The notes under the pieces: generated by a model
Database searches by the model: none
Seen by the model: only the letters and a program-made list of their open reading frames with translations
What the model was told of the DNA's origin: nothing
Shown: positions 29,682-38,154 of the stretch, in pieces
How the letters are laid out: each line of letters starts with the position of its first letter
How positions within the stretch are numbered: position 1 is the stretch's first letter
DNA from: Luteimonas sp.
GTDB lineage: Bacteria > Pseudomonadota > Gammaproteobacteria > Xanthomonadales > Xanthomonadaceae
DNA length: 64,000 bases
Direction: 5' to 3'
NCBI GenBank assembly: GCA_024707405.1
Contig: JANPZU010000008.1
Coordinates: 558,001-622,000 of the forward strand
Program-made: the position numbers and the translations under genes

Positions 29682-30218
29682 ATGAGCGATCCCAACGATG
29701 TCATTGCCTTCTGGCGCGAAGCCGGTGAATTCAAGTGGTTCGATGGCGGGGCGGAATTCGACGCCGCGTGTCGTGCCGGCTTCCTCGATGCACATTTCGC
29801 CGCCGCACGGCGCGAACACGAGTCGTGGATGGAGTCGGCCGATGGCGCGCTGGCGCTGCTGATCCTGCTCGACCAGATCCCGCGCAACGTGTTCCGCGGC
29901 AGCGCGCATGCGTTCGCCACCGATTCGCTGGCGTTGCATTACGCGCGCCGCGCGGTCGACGCGAAGCTGGATCGCGAGGTGGATGCCGACCTGCGCGCCT
30001 TCGTGTACCTGCCGTTCGAGCATTCCGAGGACATGGCCGACCAGCGCCGCTCGGTCGCGCTGTTCCAGCCGCTGGGCAATGCCGAGTACACCAAGTACGC
30101 CTACGCACACCTCGACGTGATCGAGAAGTTCGGTCGCTTCCCGCACCGCAACCGCGCGTTGGGGCGTACCAGCACGCCCGCCGAGCAGGCGTGGCTGGAT
30201 GCGGGTGGCGGATTCTAG
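29682..30218 (+). CDS. DUF924 family protein
   Basis: The 178-residue all-helical protein has the DUF924 signatures LILLDQIPRNVFRG, ADLRAFVYLPFEHSEDMADQ, and KFGRFPHRNRALGR. The family is TPR-like in fold and its role is unknown. Length is normal. It begins 26 bases after the preceding small gene, so it may share the xthA-ampG transcript; a TATGCT element (29669-29674) just upstream could be its own -10. Confidence 0.85.
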   Translation: MSDPNDVIAFWREAGEFKWFDGGAEFDAACRAGFLDAHFAAARREHESWMESADGALALLILLDQIPRNVFRGSAHAFATDSLALHYARRAVDAKLDREVDADLRAFVYLPFEHSEDMADQRRSVALFQPLGNAEYTKYAYAHLDVIEKFGRFPHRNRALGRTSTPAEQAWLDAGGGF

Positions 30219-30244
30219 TCCCTAGCGCCAGTCCAGAATCGAAT

Positions 30245-30345
30245 CCGTTCGTGTTGAGCGTAGCGAAGCGGAGTCGAAACACGTGGGGAAGCGGCAGGGT
30301 TCTGCCCTTCGACTCCGACCTTCGGTCTACGCTCAGGACGAACGG
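30245..30345. repeat. Inverted-repeat element (CGTTCGTnnTGAGCGTAG family)
   Basis: The left arm begins CCGTTCGTGTTGAGCGTAG (30246-30264) and continues with CGGAGTCGAAA. The right arm is its imperfect inverse, with CCTTCGACTCCGACC from 30306 and CTACGCTCAGGACGAACGG up to 30345. The element lies in the gap after the DUF924 gene, 50 bases from the end of the glutaredoxin fusion gene. A second copy of the same family is at 31418-31577. Confidence 0.65.
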
Positions 30346-30395
30346 TGACTCAGGGAGTGCGGGTTTGCGGTGGTTCCAGCGGGTACGCCCGGGTC

Positions 30396-31325
30396 TCAGT
30401 ACCGCGGAACCGACGCATCCACTGTCTGCGACCAGGCATCGATCCCGCCCGAAACGTTGAACACGTTGGCGAAACCCTGTGCGCGGAACTGCTCCGCCGC
30501 CTGCGCGCTGCGACCGCCGCTGTGGCACAGGAAGGCGATCGCGGTGTCCTTCGGCAACGATTGCAGTTGCTGCGCGCCGTCGCCGTCGAACGTGCGGAAC
30601 TCGCGGTTGACCGACGCGATGGCGCGTTCGTCCGTGGGGCGCACGTCCACCAGCACCAGAGTGCCTGCGGCCACGCGGGCGTCGGCATCGGCGGGTGTGA
30701 TGTCCTGCACCGGCTTCGGCGCGTTCGGGTTGTCGATGACCAGCCCGCGGCCACGCATGTCGTCGGCGAAGTCGATGGTCAGGCCTTCGGCGCGACGTGC
30801 GCCGGCGAGGTCGAACTGCACGCGAACGCCGTCGATGGTGGTGGCGATGGCATCGGCATCGGCCGGCCCCAGGTTGAGGCGGGTGCGGAAGTTCCGGTCG
30901 ATGTCGACCAGCACGGCGACTTCGCCGCCGGCATCGGCGATGGCCTGTTTCAGCATCGCCAGTGCGGGCGCGGTGATGGTGATCGACGGCGGCGTGCGAT
31001 CCGGTTCCGGCAGTCCCAGCGCGCTGTGCAGCTCGCCACTGTTGAGCATCTGCAGGATGATGTCGCTGCCGCCGACCAGTTCACCGCCGATGTAGAGCTG
31101 CGGGATGGTCGGCCAGTCGCCGTAGGCCTTGATGCCTTCGCGGATCTCGCCGTCGGCAAGCACGTCCACGTGCGCGTATTCGGCGCCGAGGGCATCCAGC
31201 GCCGACACCGCCTTGGCCGAGAAACCGCATTGCGGTGCCTGCGGCGAGCCTTTCATGAACAGGACGGCGGGGTTGGCCTGCAGCAGCGCGTCGATGCGGG
31301 CGCGGAGGGCGGGATCGAGGGACAT
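30396..31325 (-). CDS. Monothiol glutaredoxin - A-type-like - rhodanese fusion
   Basis: The 309-residue protein has three parts. Residues 1-105: a Grx4/GrxD-type monothiol glutaredoxin with QCGFSAKAV (CGFS active site), WPTIPQLYIGG and GGSDI. Residues about 110-195: a region resembling the IscA/HesB fold (ITAPALAMLKQAI, GVRVQFDLAGARRAEGLTIDF) but without the cysteines that bind iron-sulfur clusters. Residues about 210-309: a rhodanese with LVLVDVRPTDE and active-site CHSGGRS. CGFS glutaredoxins carry and transfer [2Fe-2S] clusters. A Grx-rhodanese combination occurs in Xanthomonadaceae. The gene stands alone between inverted repeats. Confidence 0.85.
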   Translation of the reverse strand: MSLDPALRARIDALLQANPAVLFMKGSPQAPQCGFSAKAVSALDALGAEYAHVDVLADGEIREGIKAYGDWPTIPQLYIGGELVGGSDIILQMLNSGELHSALGLPEPDRTPPSITITAPALAMLKQAIADAGGEVAVLVDIDRNFRTRLNLGPADADAIATTIDGVRVQFDLAGARRAEGLTIDFADDMRGRGLVIDNPNAPKPVQDITPADADARVAAGTLVLVDVRPTDERAIASVNREFRTFDGDGAQQLQSLPKDTAIAFLCHSGGRSAQAAEQFRAQGFANVFNVSGGIDAWSQTVDASVPRY

Positions 31326-31417
31326 GGCGGAATCCAGCGGGAAAACGGGGGGATGCGCATGTTACTCCCGCGTCGCCATGCGGGCCATGCTCGCGGGTGG
31401 AACCCAGTGGAGCGAAT

Positions 31418-31577
31418 GTCCTTCGACTCTGGCGCTGCGCGCCTACGCTCAGGACGAGCGGATTTCGAAACAGGTGTCTTTCAGGACAAGCTGCGTCAAG
31501 TGATGACCGGAAGATGGCACCAAAGAAACGAGGCCGTTCATCCTGAGCGTAGGCGCGCAGCGCCGGAGTCGAAGGAC
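31418..31577. repeat. Inverted-repeat element with about 44-base arms
   Basis: The left arm (31418-31461) begins GTCCTTCGACTCTGG and contains GGCGCTGCGCGCCTACGCTC. The right arm (31534-31577) is its near-perfect inverse, with TGAGCGTAGGCGCGCAGCGC then GGAGTCGAAGGAC. The 72-base centre has no ORF. It belongs to the same family as the element at 30245 and fills most of the 264-base gap between the glutaredoxin fusion and the SGNH hydrolase genes. Nothing else was seen in that gap. Confidence 0.7.
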
Positions 31578-31589
31578 GCGTTGAAGCCG

Positions 31590-32216
31590 CTATCGGGCAG
31601 TGAGCAGGACGCGCGCGGCCGGCAGCGCCAGCGCGGCCCACTTGGCGTACATAGCTGCGGACGGATGCAGTCCGTCGGCCGTCAGCATCTCCACCTCGCC
31701 GCCCAGCGTGCGACTGACCAGTGTGATGTCGACGAAGGCGACATCGCGTGCATCGCAGGATTCGCGTGCAACGGTGTTGTAGGCATCGAGCTCGCTGGCG
31801 ATCAGGCCTTGGTCGCGTCCGGACTGGATCGCGAACGGGGTGACGCCCCAGTCCGGGATCGACAGCACCAGCACGCGGCCTGCATGTCCGTGCGCGAAAC
31901 CGATGGCGCGTTCCAGCAGTCCCTGGAATTCGTCGCGATACTCGGCGACGCTGCGGCCGCGGTACTGGTTGTTGACGCCGATCAGCAGCGAGACGAAATC
32001 GAAATCGCCGAGCGGTTCGGCATCGTCGATCGCGGCCGAGAGTTCGTCGGTCGTCCAGCCGGTGGTGGCGATGATGCGCGGATCGTCCAGCGCTATGCCT
32101 TCATCGCGCAATGCCTTGGCGAGCTGCAGTGGCCAGCGGCCGTCTTCGGCTACGCCTTCGCCGATGGTGTAGCTGTCGCCGAGCGCGAGGTAGCGGATGC
32201 GCGCGTGGTCGCTCAC
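31590..32216 (-). CDS. SGNH/GDSL-type hydrolase
   Basis: The 208-residue protein has block I YLALGDSYTIGEG (nucleophilic Ser), block III LIGVNNQYRG (Asn of GxND-like block), and C-terminal DGLHPSAAMY (Asp-His). There is no signal peptide, so it is probably cytoplasmic. The GTG start at 32216 overlaps the alaA stop (GTGA), which implies coupling with the aminotransferase gene. Substrate is unknown; the family includes lipases, thioesterases and acetylesterases. Confidence 0.85.
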   Translation of the reverse strand: MSDHARIRYLALGDSYTIGEGVAEDGRWPLQLAKALRDEGIALDDPRIIATTGWTTDELSAAIDDAEPLGDFDFVSLLIGVNNQYRGRSVAEYRDEFQGLLERAIGFAHGHAGRVLVLSIPDWGVTPFAIQSGRDQGLIASELDAYNTVARESCDARDVAFVDITLVSRTLGGEVEMLTADGLHPSAAMYAKWAALALPAARVLLTAR

Positions 32217-33478
32217 GCCGCCGGGCGGGCCTTCTTGAGCGGCACGACCTTGCCATTGGCCTCGGCGCGTCGCGCGAGCACGCGGTCGATGCGCGCGAAC
32301 ACTTCGCGCAACTGTTCCGGCTGCGGCAGCAAGGTGACGCGGAAGTGGTTGCGATAGGGCACGTTGAAGCTGTTGCCGGGCACGAGCAGTACGTCCTCGG
32401 TCTCCAGCATCTCCAGCGCGAATGCGTGGTCGTCGAATCCCTTCGCGGCCTCGCCGGTGACGCCCGGGAATGCGTACAGCGCGCCGGCCGGCGCGGTGAG
32501 CGAGAGGTGTTCGCTGGCCTCGCAGGCGTCGATGACGGCGCGGCGCGCTTCGTACAGGCGGCCACCCGGCTGGCACAGCGGGGTGATGGTGTCGATGCCG
32601 TCGAGCGCGGCTTCGATGGCGAATTGCCCCGGCACGTTGGCACACAGGCGCAGCGCGCCCAGCAGGTCCATCGCGTGGCGGAACTCGGTGCTGCGCTTCG
32701 GATCGCCCGACAGCACCGCCCAGCCCACGCGCCAGCCGCAGGCACGATGCACCTTCGACAGGCCGCCGAAGGACACGCAGGGCACGTCGCCGGCTAGCGG
32801 CGCGATCGGTTCGAACTTCGCGTCGTCGTAGAGGATGCCGTCGTAGATTTCGTCGCACAGCAGCAGCAGACCGTGTTTCGCGGCGATGGCGACGATGCGC
32901 TCGAGCAAGGCGCGCGGGTAGTTTGCGCCGGTCGGGTTGTTCGGGTTGATCAGCACGATGGCGCGCGTGCGCTGCGACACCAGCGTCTCGATCTCATCCG
33001 GATCAGGCAGGAAGCCGTTGCCTTCGTGGCAGCGGTAGAACACCGGACGGCCGTCGTTGAGGATCGTCGCCGCCGACCACAGCGGATAGTCGGGCGAGGG
33101 CACCAGCACTTCGTCGCCGGGATTGAGCAGCGCACGCAGCGAGATGTCGATCAGTTCGCTCACGCCGTTGCCCACGAATACGCGCTCGGCCGACGCATGC
33201 GGCGTGCCGCGGCGCACGTGGTGCGCGGCGATGGCTTCGCGCGCCGCCGGCAGGCCCTGCTGGTGCGTGTACGGATCGGTGTCGTGGATGTGGTCGGCAA
33301 TCGCGCGCTGCAGGTGTTCCGGCGCACGGAACCCGAACGCGCCGGGATTGCCGATGTTGAGCTTGATCAGCCTGCGCCCCTGCATTTCCAGTTCGCGCGC
33401 TCGCTTGGCCAGTTCTCCGCGGATCTCGTAGCGGACTTCGGAGAGACGTTCACGGGTTTTCAGCGGCGGGGTGGACAT
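32213..33478 (-). CDS. alaA: AlaA/YfbQ-type glutamate-pyruvate aminotransferase
   Basis: The 421-residue fold-I aminotransferase aligns well with E. coli AlaA: KLNIGNPGAFGFRAPEHL, FVGNGVSELIDISLRALL, PSPDYPLWSA, INPNNPTGA, LCDEIYDGILYDD, and the PLP lysine in GGLSKVHRACGWRVGW. AlaA makes alanine from pyruvate and glutamate. The start at 33478 (MSTPPLKTRERL) fits the family; a long open stretch upstream overlaps rsgA on the other strand and is not coding. It is divergent from rsgA. Confidence 0.9.
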   Translation of the reverse strand: MSTPPLKTRERLSEVRYEIRGELAKRARELEMQGRRLIKLNIGNPGAFGFRAPEHLQRAIADHIHDTDPYTHQQGLPAAREAIAAHHVRRGTPHASAERVFVGNGVSELIDISLRALLNPGDEVLVPSPDYPLWSAATILNDGRPVFYRCHEGNGFLPDPDEIETLVSQRTRAIVLINPNNPTGANYPRALLERIVAIAAKHGLLLLCDEIYDGILYDDAKFEPIAPLAGDVPCVSFGGLSKVHRACGWRVGWAVLSGDPKRSTEFRHAMDLLGALRLCANVPGQFAIEAALDGIDTITPLCQPGGRLYEARRAVIDACEASEHLSLTAPAGALYAFPGVTGEAAKGFDDHAFALEMLETEDVLLVPGNSFNVPYRNHFRVTLLPQPEQLREVFARIDRVLARRAEANGKVVPLKKARPAA

Positions 33479-33544
33479 GGGCGTGGCGCGGCAGGCAGGG
33501 GCGGCAAAGCCGCGATCATACGCCTTCGGCCGCATGCAGGACGC

Positions 33545-33550
33545 TAGAAT
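33545..33550 (+). promoter_or_regulatory. Candidate -10 box for rsgA
   Basis: TAGAAT lies 31 bases upstream of the proposed TTG start. Similar TAGAAT boxes sit before maeB (45363-45368) and aceE (51565-51570). No clear -35 is visible. Confidence 0.3.
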
Positions 33551-33580
33551 CCGCGGCATGACGACCGCCCGACGCCACGC

Positions 33581-34684
33581 TTGAACCCCGCGCCCACCGA
33601 CCTGCAGGCGATCGGCTGGCGGGCCGAAGTCTCCGCCGGTTGGCGGCAGGCGATGGCCGGTCACCCCGCGGCCACGCCCGCCCGGATCGTCGAGCAGCAC
33701 CGCTCGGGCTACGTGGTGGCCACCGGCCCGGGTGAGGGCTTCACGGTCGAGTCGCTGCCTGAATGGCAGCGCCCGGCGGGATATCGCAAGGGCACCGTGG
33801 CGCCGGAAGAGCGGCCCGCCGTGGGCGACTGGGTGCTGGTGGAGGACGGCAAGCGTATCGTCGCCCTGCTGCCCCGGCGCAGCGCCATCAAGCGCGGCGC
33901 GGCCGGCGAGCACTACAAGCAGCAGCTGATCGCGGCCAACGTGGACGTGGTGTTCGTGGTCTGCGGGCTGGATGGCGATTTCAACCCGCGCCGGATCGAG
34001 CGCTACCTGTTGCTGGTGCAGGGCAGCGGCGCGCAGGTCGTGGTGGTGCTGACCAAGGCCGACAAGCCCGGTGCCGATGCCGATGCCGCCCGCGATACGC
34101 TGGCCGGGATCGAAGCGCAGGGCGTGGCGGTGGTCGCAGTGAACGCCAAGGACGCCGCCTCGGTGGATGCGTTGCTGCCCTGGCTGCCGCCGGGCGACAC
34201 CGCCGTGCTGGTCGGCAGTTCCGGCGCCGGCAAGTCCACGGTCACCAATACCCTGCTCGGCACCGAAAGGATGAAGACCGGCGAAGTGCGCGAGCACGAT
34301 GCGCGCGGCCGCCACACCACCACGCATCGCGCGCTGATCCCGTTGCCGTCGGGTGCGTGCCTGATCGACACGCCGGGCATGCGCGAACTCAAGCCGACCG
34401 GCGAGGAAGAACTGGCCGATGGCGGATTCGCCGACATCCAGGCATTGGCGGAACAGTGCAAGTTCCGCGACTGCGCCCACCAGAAGGAACCCGGCTGCGC
34501 CGTGCGCGCGGCGATCGAACGCGGCGAACTGGACGAGGCGCGCTTCGGCAACTACCTCAAGCTCAAGGCGGAAGTCGCCGCCGCCGCCGACCGCCTCGCC
34601 TCGCGCATGGCCGACAAGCAGGGCGCGAAGGTGCAGACGCGTGCGCTGAACAAGCGAGTGGAAGACAAGTACGGCAAGCGCTGA
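33581..34684 (+). CDS. rsgA: Ribosome small-subunit-dependent GTPase A
   Basis: The 367-residue circularly permuted GTPase shows G4 (VVLTKAD), then G1 (GSSGAGKSTVTN), G3 (IDTPGMREL), and a C-terminal zinc site (CKFRDCAHQKEPGC). It assists late 30S maturation. There is an N-terminal OB-fold. The start appears to be TTG at 33581, because the conserved LQAIGW lies 8 codons downstream and no earlier in-frame ATG exists; Met26 would be too late. A short frame MTTARRHA (33558-33584) ends across this TTG. It is divergent from alaA. Confidence 0.9.
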   Translation: MNPAPTDLQAIGWRAEVSAGWRQAMAGHPAATPARIVEQHRSGYVVATGPGEGFTVESLPEWQRPAGYRKGTVAPEERPAVGDWVLVEDGKRIVALLPRRSAIKRGAAGEHYKQQLIAANVDVVFVVCGLDGDFNPRRIERYLLLVQGSGAQVVVVLTKADKPGADADAARDTLAGIEAQGVAVVAVNAKDAASVDALLPWLPPGDTAVLVGSSGAGKSTVTNTLLGTERMKTGEVREHDARGRHTTTHRALIPLPSGACLIDTPGMRELKPTGEEELADGGFADIQALAEQCKFRDCAHQKEPGCAVRAAIERGELDEARFGNYLKLKAEVAAAADRLASRMADKQGAKVQTRALNKRVEDKYGKR

Positions 34685-34713
34685 CCTTCCGCGACGCGTG
34701 CGACACTTGCCCC

Positions 34714-35352
34714 GTGGACACGACCACCATCCTCGTTGCCGACGACCACCCGCTGTTCCGTGCAGCGGTGTTGCACACGCTGCGCGAGACCCTGCCGGGC
34801 CTGCGCGTGGTCGAGGCGGCCAGCGTGTCGGCGCTGAACGATGCGCTGGGCCGCGAGGTGCAGATCGACCTGGTGCTGCTCGACCTCACCATGCCGGGCG
34901 CGCGCGGGCTGTCTTCGCTGGTGCACTTGCGGGGCGAGCGGCCTGAAGTGCCGGTGGTGGTGATCTCGTCCAACGACCATCCGCGCACGATCCGCCGCGT
35001 GCAGCAGTTCGGTGCGGCGGGCTTCATCCCGAAATCGTCGCCGGCCGAGGCCATCGGCGATGCGGTGCGCGCGGTGCTCGACGGCGGCGACTGGTTCCCG
35101 CCCCTGACCGCCGAACGTTCCGACGCCGATGCCGAACTGGCCACGCGACTCGCGCAACTCACGCCGCAACAGTTCCGCGTGCTGCTGTGCCTGGCCGATG
35201 GCCTGCTCAACAAGCAGATCGCGCACGAGCTGGGCCTGGCCGAGAACACGGTCAAGGTGCACGTCACCGCGATCCTGAAGAAGCTTGGTTGCAACAGCCG
35301 CACGCAGGCGGCGGTGATGGTGAAGGCTCTGGAGCCAGAGGGCGAGGCGTAA
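34714..35352 (+). CDS. NarL/FixJ-type response regulator with LuxR HTH
   Basis: The 212-residue protein has a receiver domain (ILVADDHPLFRAAVLHTL; phospho-acceptor Asp in LVLLDLTMPGARG; Lys in FIPKSSP) and a C-terminal LuxR helix-turn-helix (LTPQQFRVLLCLADGLLNKQ then ENTVKVHVTAILKKLG). The GTG at 34714 places the receiver at the N-terminus. It converges with the hybrid kinase gene 4 bases away. That kinase is the likely partner, as NahK/ErcS'-type kinases commonly act with LuxR-type regulators. The pair probably controls dctA and following genes. Confidence 0.88.
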   Translation: MDTTTILVADDHPLFRAAVLHTLRETLPGLRVVEAASVSALNDALGREVQIDLVLLDLTMPGARGLSSLVHLRGERPEVPVVVISSNDHPRTIRRVQQFGAAGFIPKSSPAEAIGDAVRAVLDGGDWFPPLTAERSDADAELATRLAQLTPQQFRVLLCLADGLLNKQIAHELGLAENTVKVHVTAILKKLGCNSRTQAAVMVKALEPEGEA

Positions 35353-35356
35353 CCGC

Positions 35357-38011
35357 CTACGACGCGGCGCGTAGCAGCGCCTGCGTCATCAAGGCGCGCA
35401 ATGCCGGTGGACGCACAGGCTTGGGCAGGAAATCCCAGCCGCGTTGGCGCGCGGCCTGTTGCGCTGCATCGCTGCGGTCGGCAGTGAGCAGGATCACCGG
35501 TGGCGCCTTGCCCCAGCGCGCGGCCAGTGCATCGAACAGGTCGATGCCGTTGTCGTGGCCCATGTGCAGGTCTAGCAGCACCAGCCCGGGTACTTGGCCG
35601 GACTCGGCTTGCGCGCGTGCGGCATCCGCGCCACCGGCGAACGGCACATCACAGCCCCAGCGTTCCAGCAGCACGCGTGCGGCGGCACAGCTCTGCGCAT
35701 CGTCGTCCACGCACCACACCGTGCGTCCATGCAGCGGCGAGGGTTCGTGCGCGGCAATGGGCGTGTCGTGTGCAGGCGTGGTTGCGATCACAGCGTCGGC
35801 CGCGGCACGCGGCAGCGTTACCGAGAACACGCTGCCATGGCCCGGACGCGAACGCAGGTCGATGCCGTGGCCCAGCAGTCGTGCGATGCGATCCACGATC
35901 GCCAGACCGAGGCCCGCGCCGGAATCATCGCTGCTGTCGTCGAGGCGTTTGAATTCCTCGAAGATTTCACGCTGGCGCGCCAGTGGGATGCCGGGCCCGG
36001 TATCCCACACGTCGATCCGCACCGCATCGCCGACGCGCCGGCAACCCAGCAGGATGCATCCGCGCGTGGTGTAGCGCACCGCGTTCGACAGCAGGTTCTG
36101 CAGCACGCGCCGCAGCAAGGCTTCGTCGCTGCGTACCGCGAGTCGCGTGGGCACGTGCCGCAACGCGAGGCCGCGTGCTTGCGCGAGGATGCCGAACTCG
36201 CGCGACAGCGCCTCGAACAGTGGTTCCAGCGCGAAATCGCGCACGTTCACCTGCTGCGTGCCCGATTCCAGCCGGGAGATGTCGAGCAGGCTGGCGAGGA
36301 TCGCATCCTGCGCGGCCAGCGCGGCATCGACATGTCCGCCCAGTTCGCGTTGCTCGTCGCCGGCCAGCCGCGAACGCAGCGCCGACAGGAACATCCGCGC
36401 GGCATTGAGCGGTTGCAGCAGGTCGTGCACGGCGGCAGCGACGAAGCGGGTCTTGTAGCGGTTGGCCTCGACGGCATCGCTGCGCGCCTGTTCGAGGTCG
36501 GCGGTGCGCTGCTCGATGCGCAACTCCAGCGCGTCGGCGAGCGAACGCAGTTCGCGCGCGGCGGTCTTGTAGCTGGTGATGTCGGCGTAGCTGGTGACGA
36601 AGCCGCCGTCGGGGAGCGGATTGCCGCGGATCTCCAGCACGGTGCCGTCTTCCTTCTCGCTTTCGCGGGTATGCGGCTTGCCGCTGCGCAGATGGTCGAG
36701 CCGGCGCTGGATCGCATCCTCGACAGGGCCGTTGCCCAGCAGGCCGCGTTGCGCGTTGTAGCGGAACACGTCCTCGATCGGGCGGCCGACATGGATGAAA
36801 TCCGGCGGGAAGCGGAACAGTTCGATGTAGCGCTGGTTCCAGGCGATGACACGCTGGTTCGCATCGATGATCACCACGCCCTGCGGCAGGTGGTCGAGCT
36901 GCCGGCTGAGGCCGCTGTCGGCCTGCTGCGCGGCTTCCAGCAAGCCATCGCGTGCGGAGCGCAACTCGCGTGCGTGCTGCTGCACCAGCGCTTCCAGTTC
37001 GGCTCGGCTGCGCTGGCGCATCGCCGACATGCGCCGGCGTTGCTCGATGAACAGTGCCAGCAGCACCGTCGCCAGCCACAGCACGGCCGCCGCGGTGGCC
37101 GCTTGCCGACCCGCGCTGGCCATCGCCGATTCCACGTCGCGCAGCAGGTGCAGCGTCCAGTCGGTCTCGTGCAGCGGTGCATCGACCCATAGCCATTCGC
37201 CGTTGCGCGAGGGCGCGGCGATCGACGCCAGCGACGGGCCGGCGCCGTCTTCGACCAAGGGCGTGATGTCGGCGGGCTGCAGGGTTTCGTCGCCGTACTG
37301 GCGGGTGGCATCGAGTTCGCCGCGGACGACGGGATCGAGCGGGCGCAGCGTGCGGTAGCGCCAGTCGTCTTCGCTGGCGAGGAACACGATGCCATGGCGG
37401 TCGCTGACGAGCATGGTGTCGTCGTCGATGCGCGGCCCTTCCTGTTCCAGTTCGGAGAGCTGGATCTTGATCACCACCACGCCCAGCGGCTCGCCGTCGC
37501 CGCCGCGAATCACCTCGGAGAGGAAATAGCCGGGCACGCCGGTGGTGACGCCGATGCCGTAGAAGCGGCCCTGTCCTTCCTCGAATGCCTGGCGCACGTA
37601 CGGGCGGAACCCGTAGTGCTCGCCGACGTTGCTGCCCGGCTCGTGCCAGTTGCTCGCGGCCACCGCGGTGCCGTGGCGGTCGATCAGGGTCAGCGTCGAG
37701 GCACGCGCGGTGCGGTTGGCTTCCTCCAGGCGCAGGTTGAGGCGCTGGCGTTCGGCTTCGCCCACCGATCCGGCGACCGCGGCGCGCAATTCGGGATCGA
37801 GCGCGAGCACCTGCGGCAACGCACGGTAGCGATCGACCAGTTGCTCCAGCGCACGCGCGTGCAGGGCGATCTGCTGCTTCGATTGCGCGCCCTGCCGCGC
37901 CAGTTCGCGGCGCTCGCCCCAGCCATGGGCCAGCCAGGCGGCCAGCAGCGTGCCGCCGATCGCGATGGCCGCGGCGGGCAACAGGCGGCGGAAGCGGCTG
38001 TCCGGGTGCAT
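35357..38011 (-). CDS. Hybrid histidine kinase with DctB-like periplasmic sensor
   Basis: The 884-residue protein has a membrane segment (about 10-28), a periplasmic double-Cache-like sensor (30-300), a second membrane segment (about 303-322), a PAS domain (370-480; [16 protein letters not shown]), HisKA with [12 protein letters not shown] (phospho-His near 528), an ATPase domain ([25 protein letters not shown]) and a C-terminal receiver (763-884; VLLDLHMG). The sensor contains [20 protein letters not shown] and [17 protein letters not shown], close to the C4-dicarboxylate site of DctB. The kinase core, however, is the NahK/ErcS' type. It is divergent from dctA. The start at 38011 (MHPDSR) is preferred to ATG 38047. 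Confidence 0.85.
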   Translation of the reverse strand: MHPDSRFRRLLPAAAIAIGGTLLAAWLAHGWGERRELARQGAQSKQQIALHARALEQLVDRYRALPQVLALDPELRAAVAGSVGEAERQRLNLRLEEANRTARASTLTLIDRHGTAVAASNWHEPGSNVGEHYGFRPYVRQAFEEGQGRFYGIGVTTGVPGYFLSEVIRGGDGEPLGVVVIKIQLSELEQEGPRIDDDTMLVSDRHGIVFLASEDDWRYRTLRPLDPVVRGELDATRQYGDETLQPADITPLVEDGAGPSLASIAAPSRNGEWLWVDAPLHETDWTLHLLRDVESAMASAGRQAATAAAVLWLATVLLALFIEQRRRMSAMRQRSRAELEALVQQHARELRSARDGLLEAAQQADSGLSRQLDHLPQGVVIIDANQRVIAWNQRYIELFRFPPDFIHVGRPIEDVFRYNAQRGLLGNGPVEDAIQRRLDHLRSGKPHTRESEKEDGTVLEIRGNPLPDGGFVTSYADITSYKTAARELRSLADALELRIEQRTADLEQARSDAVEANRYKTRFVAAAVHDLLQPLNAARMFLSALRSRLAGDEQRELGGHVDAALAAQDAILASLLDISRLESGTQQVNVRDFALEPLFEALSREFGILAQARGLALRHVPTRLAVRSDEALLRRVLQNLLSNAVRYTTRGCILLGCRRVGDAVRIDVWDTGPGIPLARQREIFEEFKRLDDSSDDSGAGLGLAIVDRIARLLGHGIDLRSRPGHGSVFSVTLPRAAADAVIATTPAHDTPIAAHEPSPLHGRTVWCVDDDAQSCAAARVLLERWGCDVPFAGGADAARAQAESGQVPGLVLLDLHMGHDNGIDLFDALAARWGKAPPVILLTADRSDAAQQAARQRGWDFLPKPVRPPALRALMTQALLRAAS

Positions 38012-38053
38012 GCGGCGAGTGTAGTGGCCCGTCGCGACGGCGGGCACGGGGAC

Positions 38054-38090
38054 CTAGTCCGAAGGGACTAGTCGCCTGCGCGCTAGTACC
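38054..38090. promoter_or_regulatory. Palindrome plus half-site between the hybrid kinase and dctA genes
   Basis: CTAGTCCGAAGGGACTAG (38054-38071) is a perfect 7+7 palindrome with a 4-base centre. A related half-site CTAGTACC lies at 38083-38090. It is centred in the 143-base divergent region, 84 bases before the dctA ATG. A dyad of this size suits a dimeric LuxR-type regulator, and such a regulator is encoded next door. Binding is inferred. Confidence 0.5.
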
Positions 38091-38154
38091 AATGCGTTAT
38101 CGGCAGCGGCGCGGGCGCGGGGTACAACGTGCCCGCCACCCCGAGGGAACCTCC

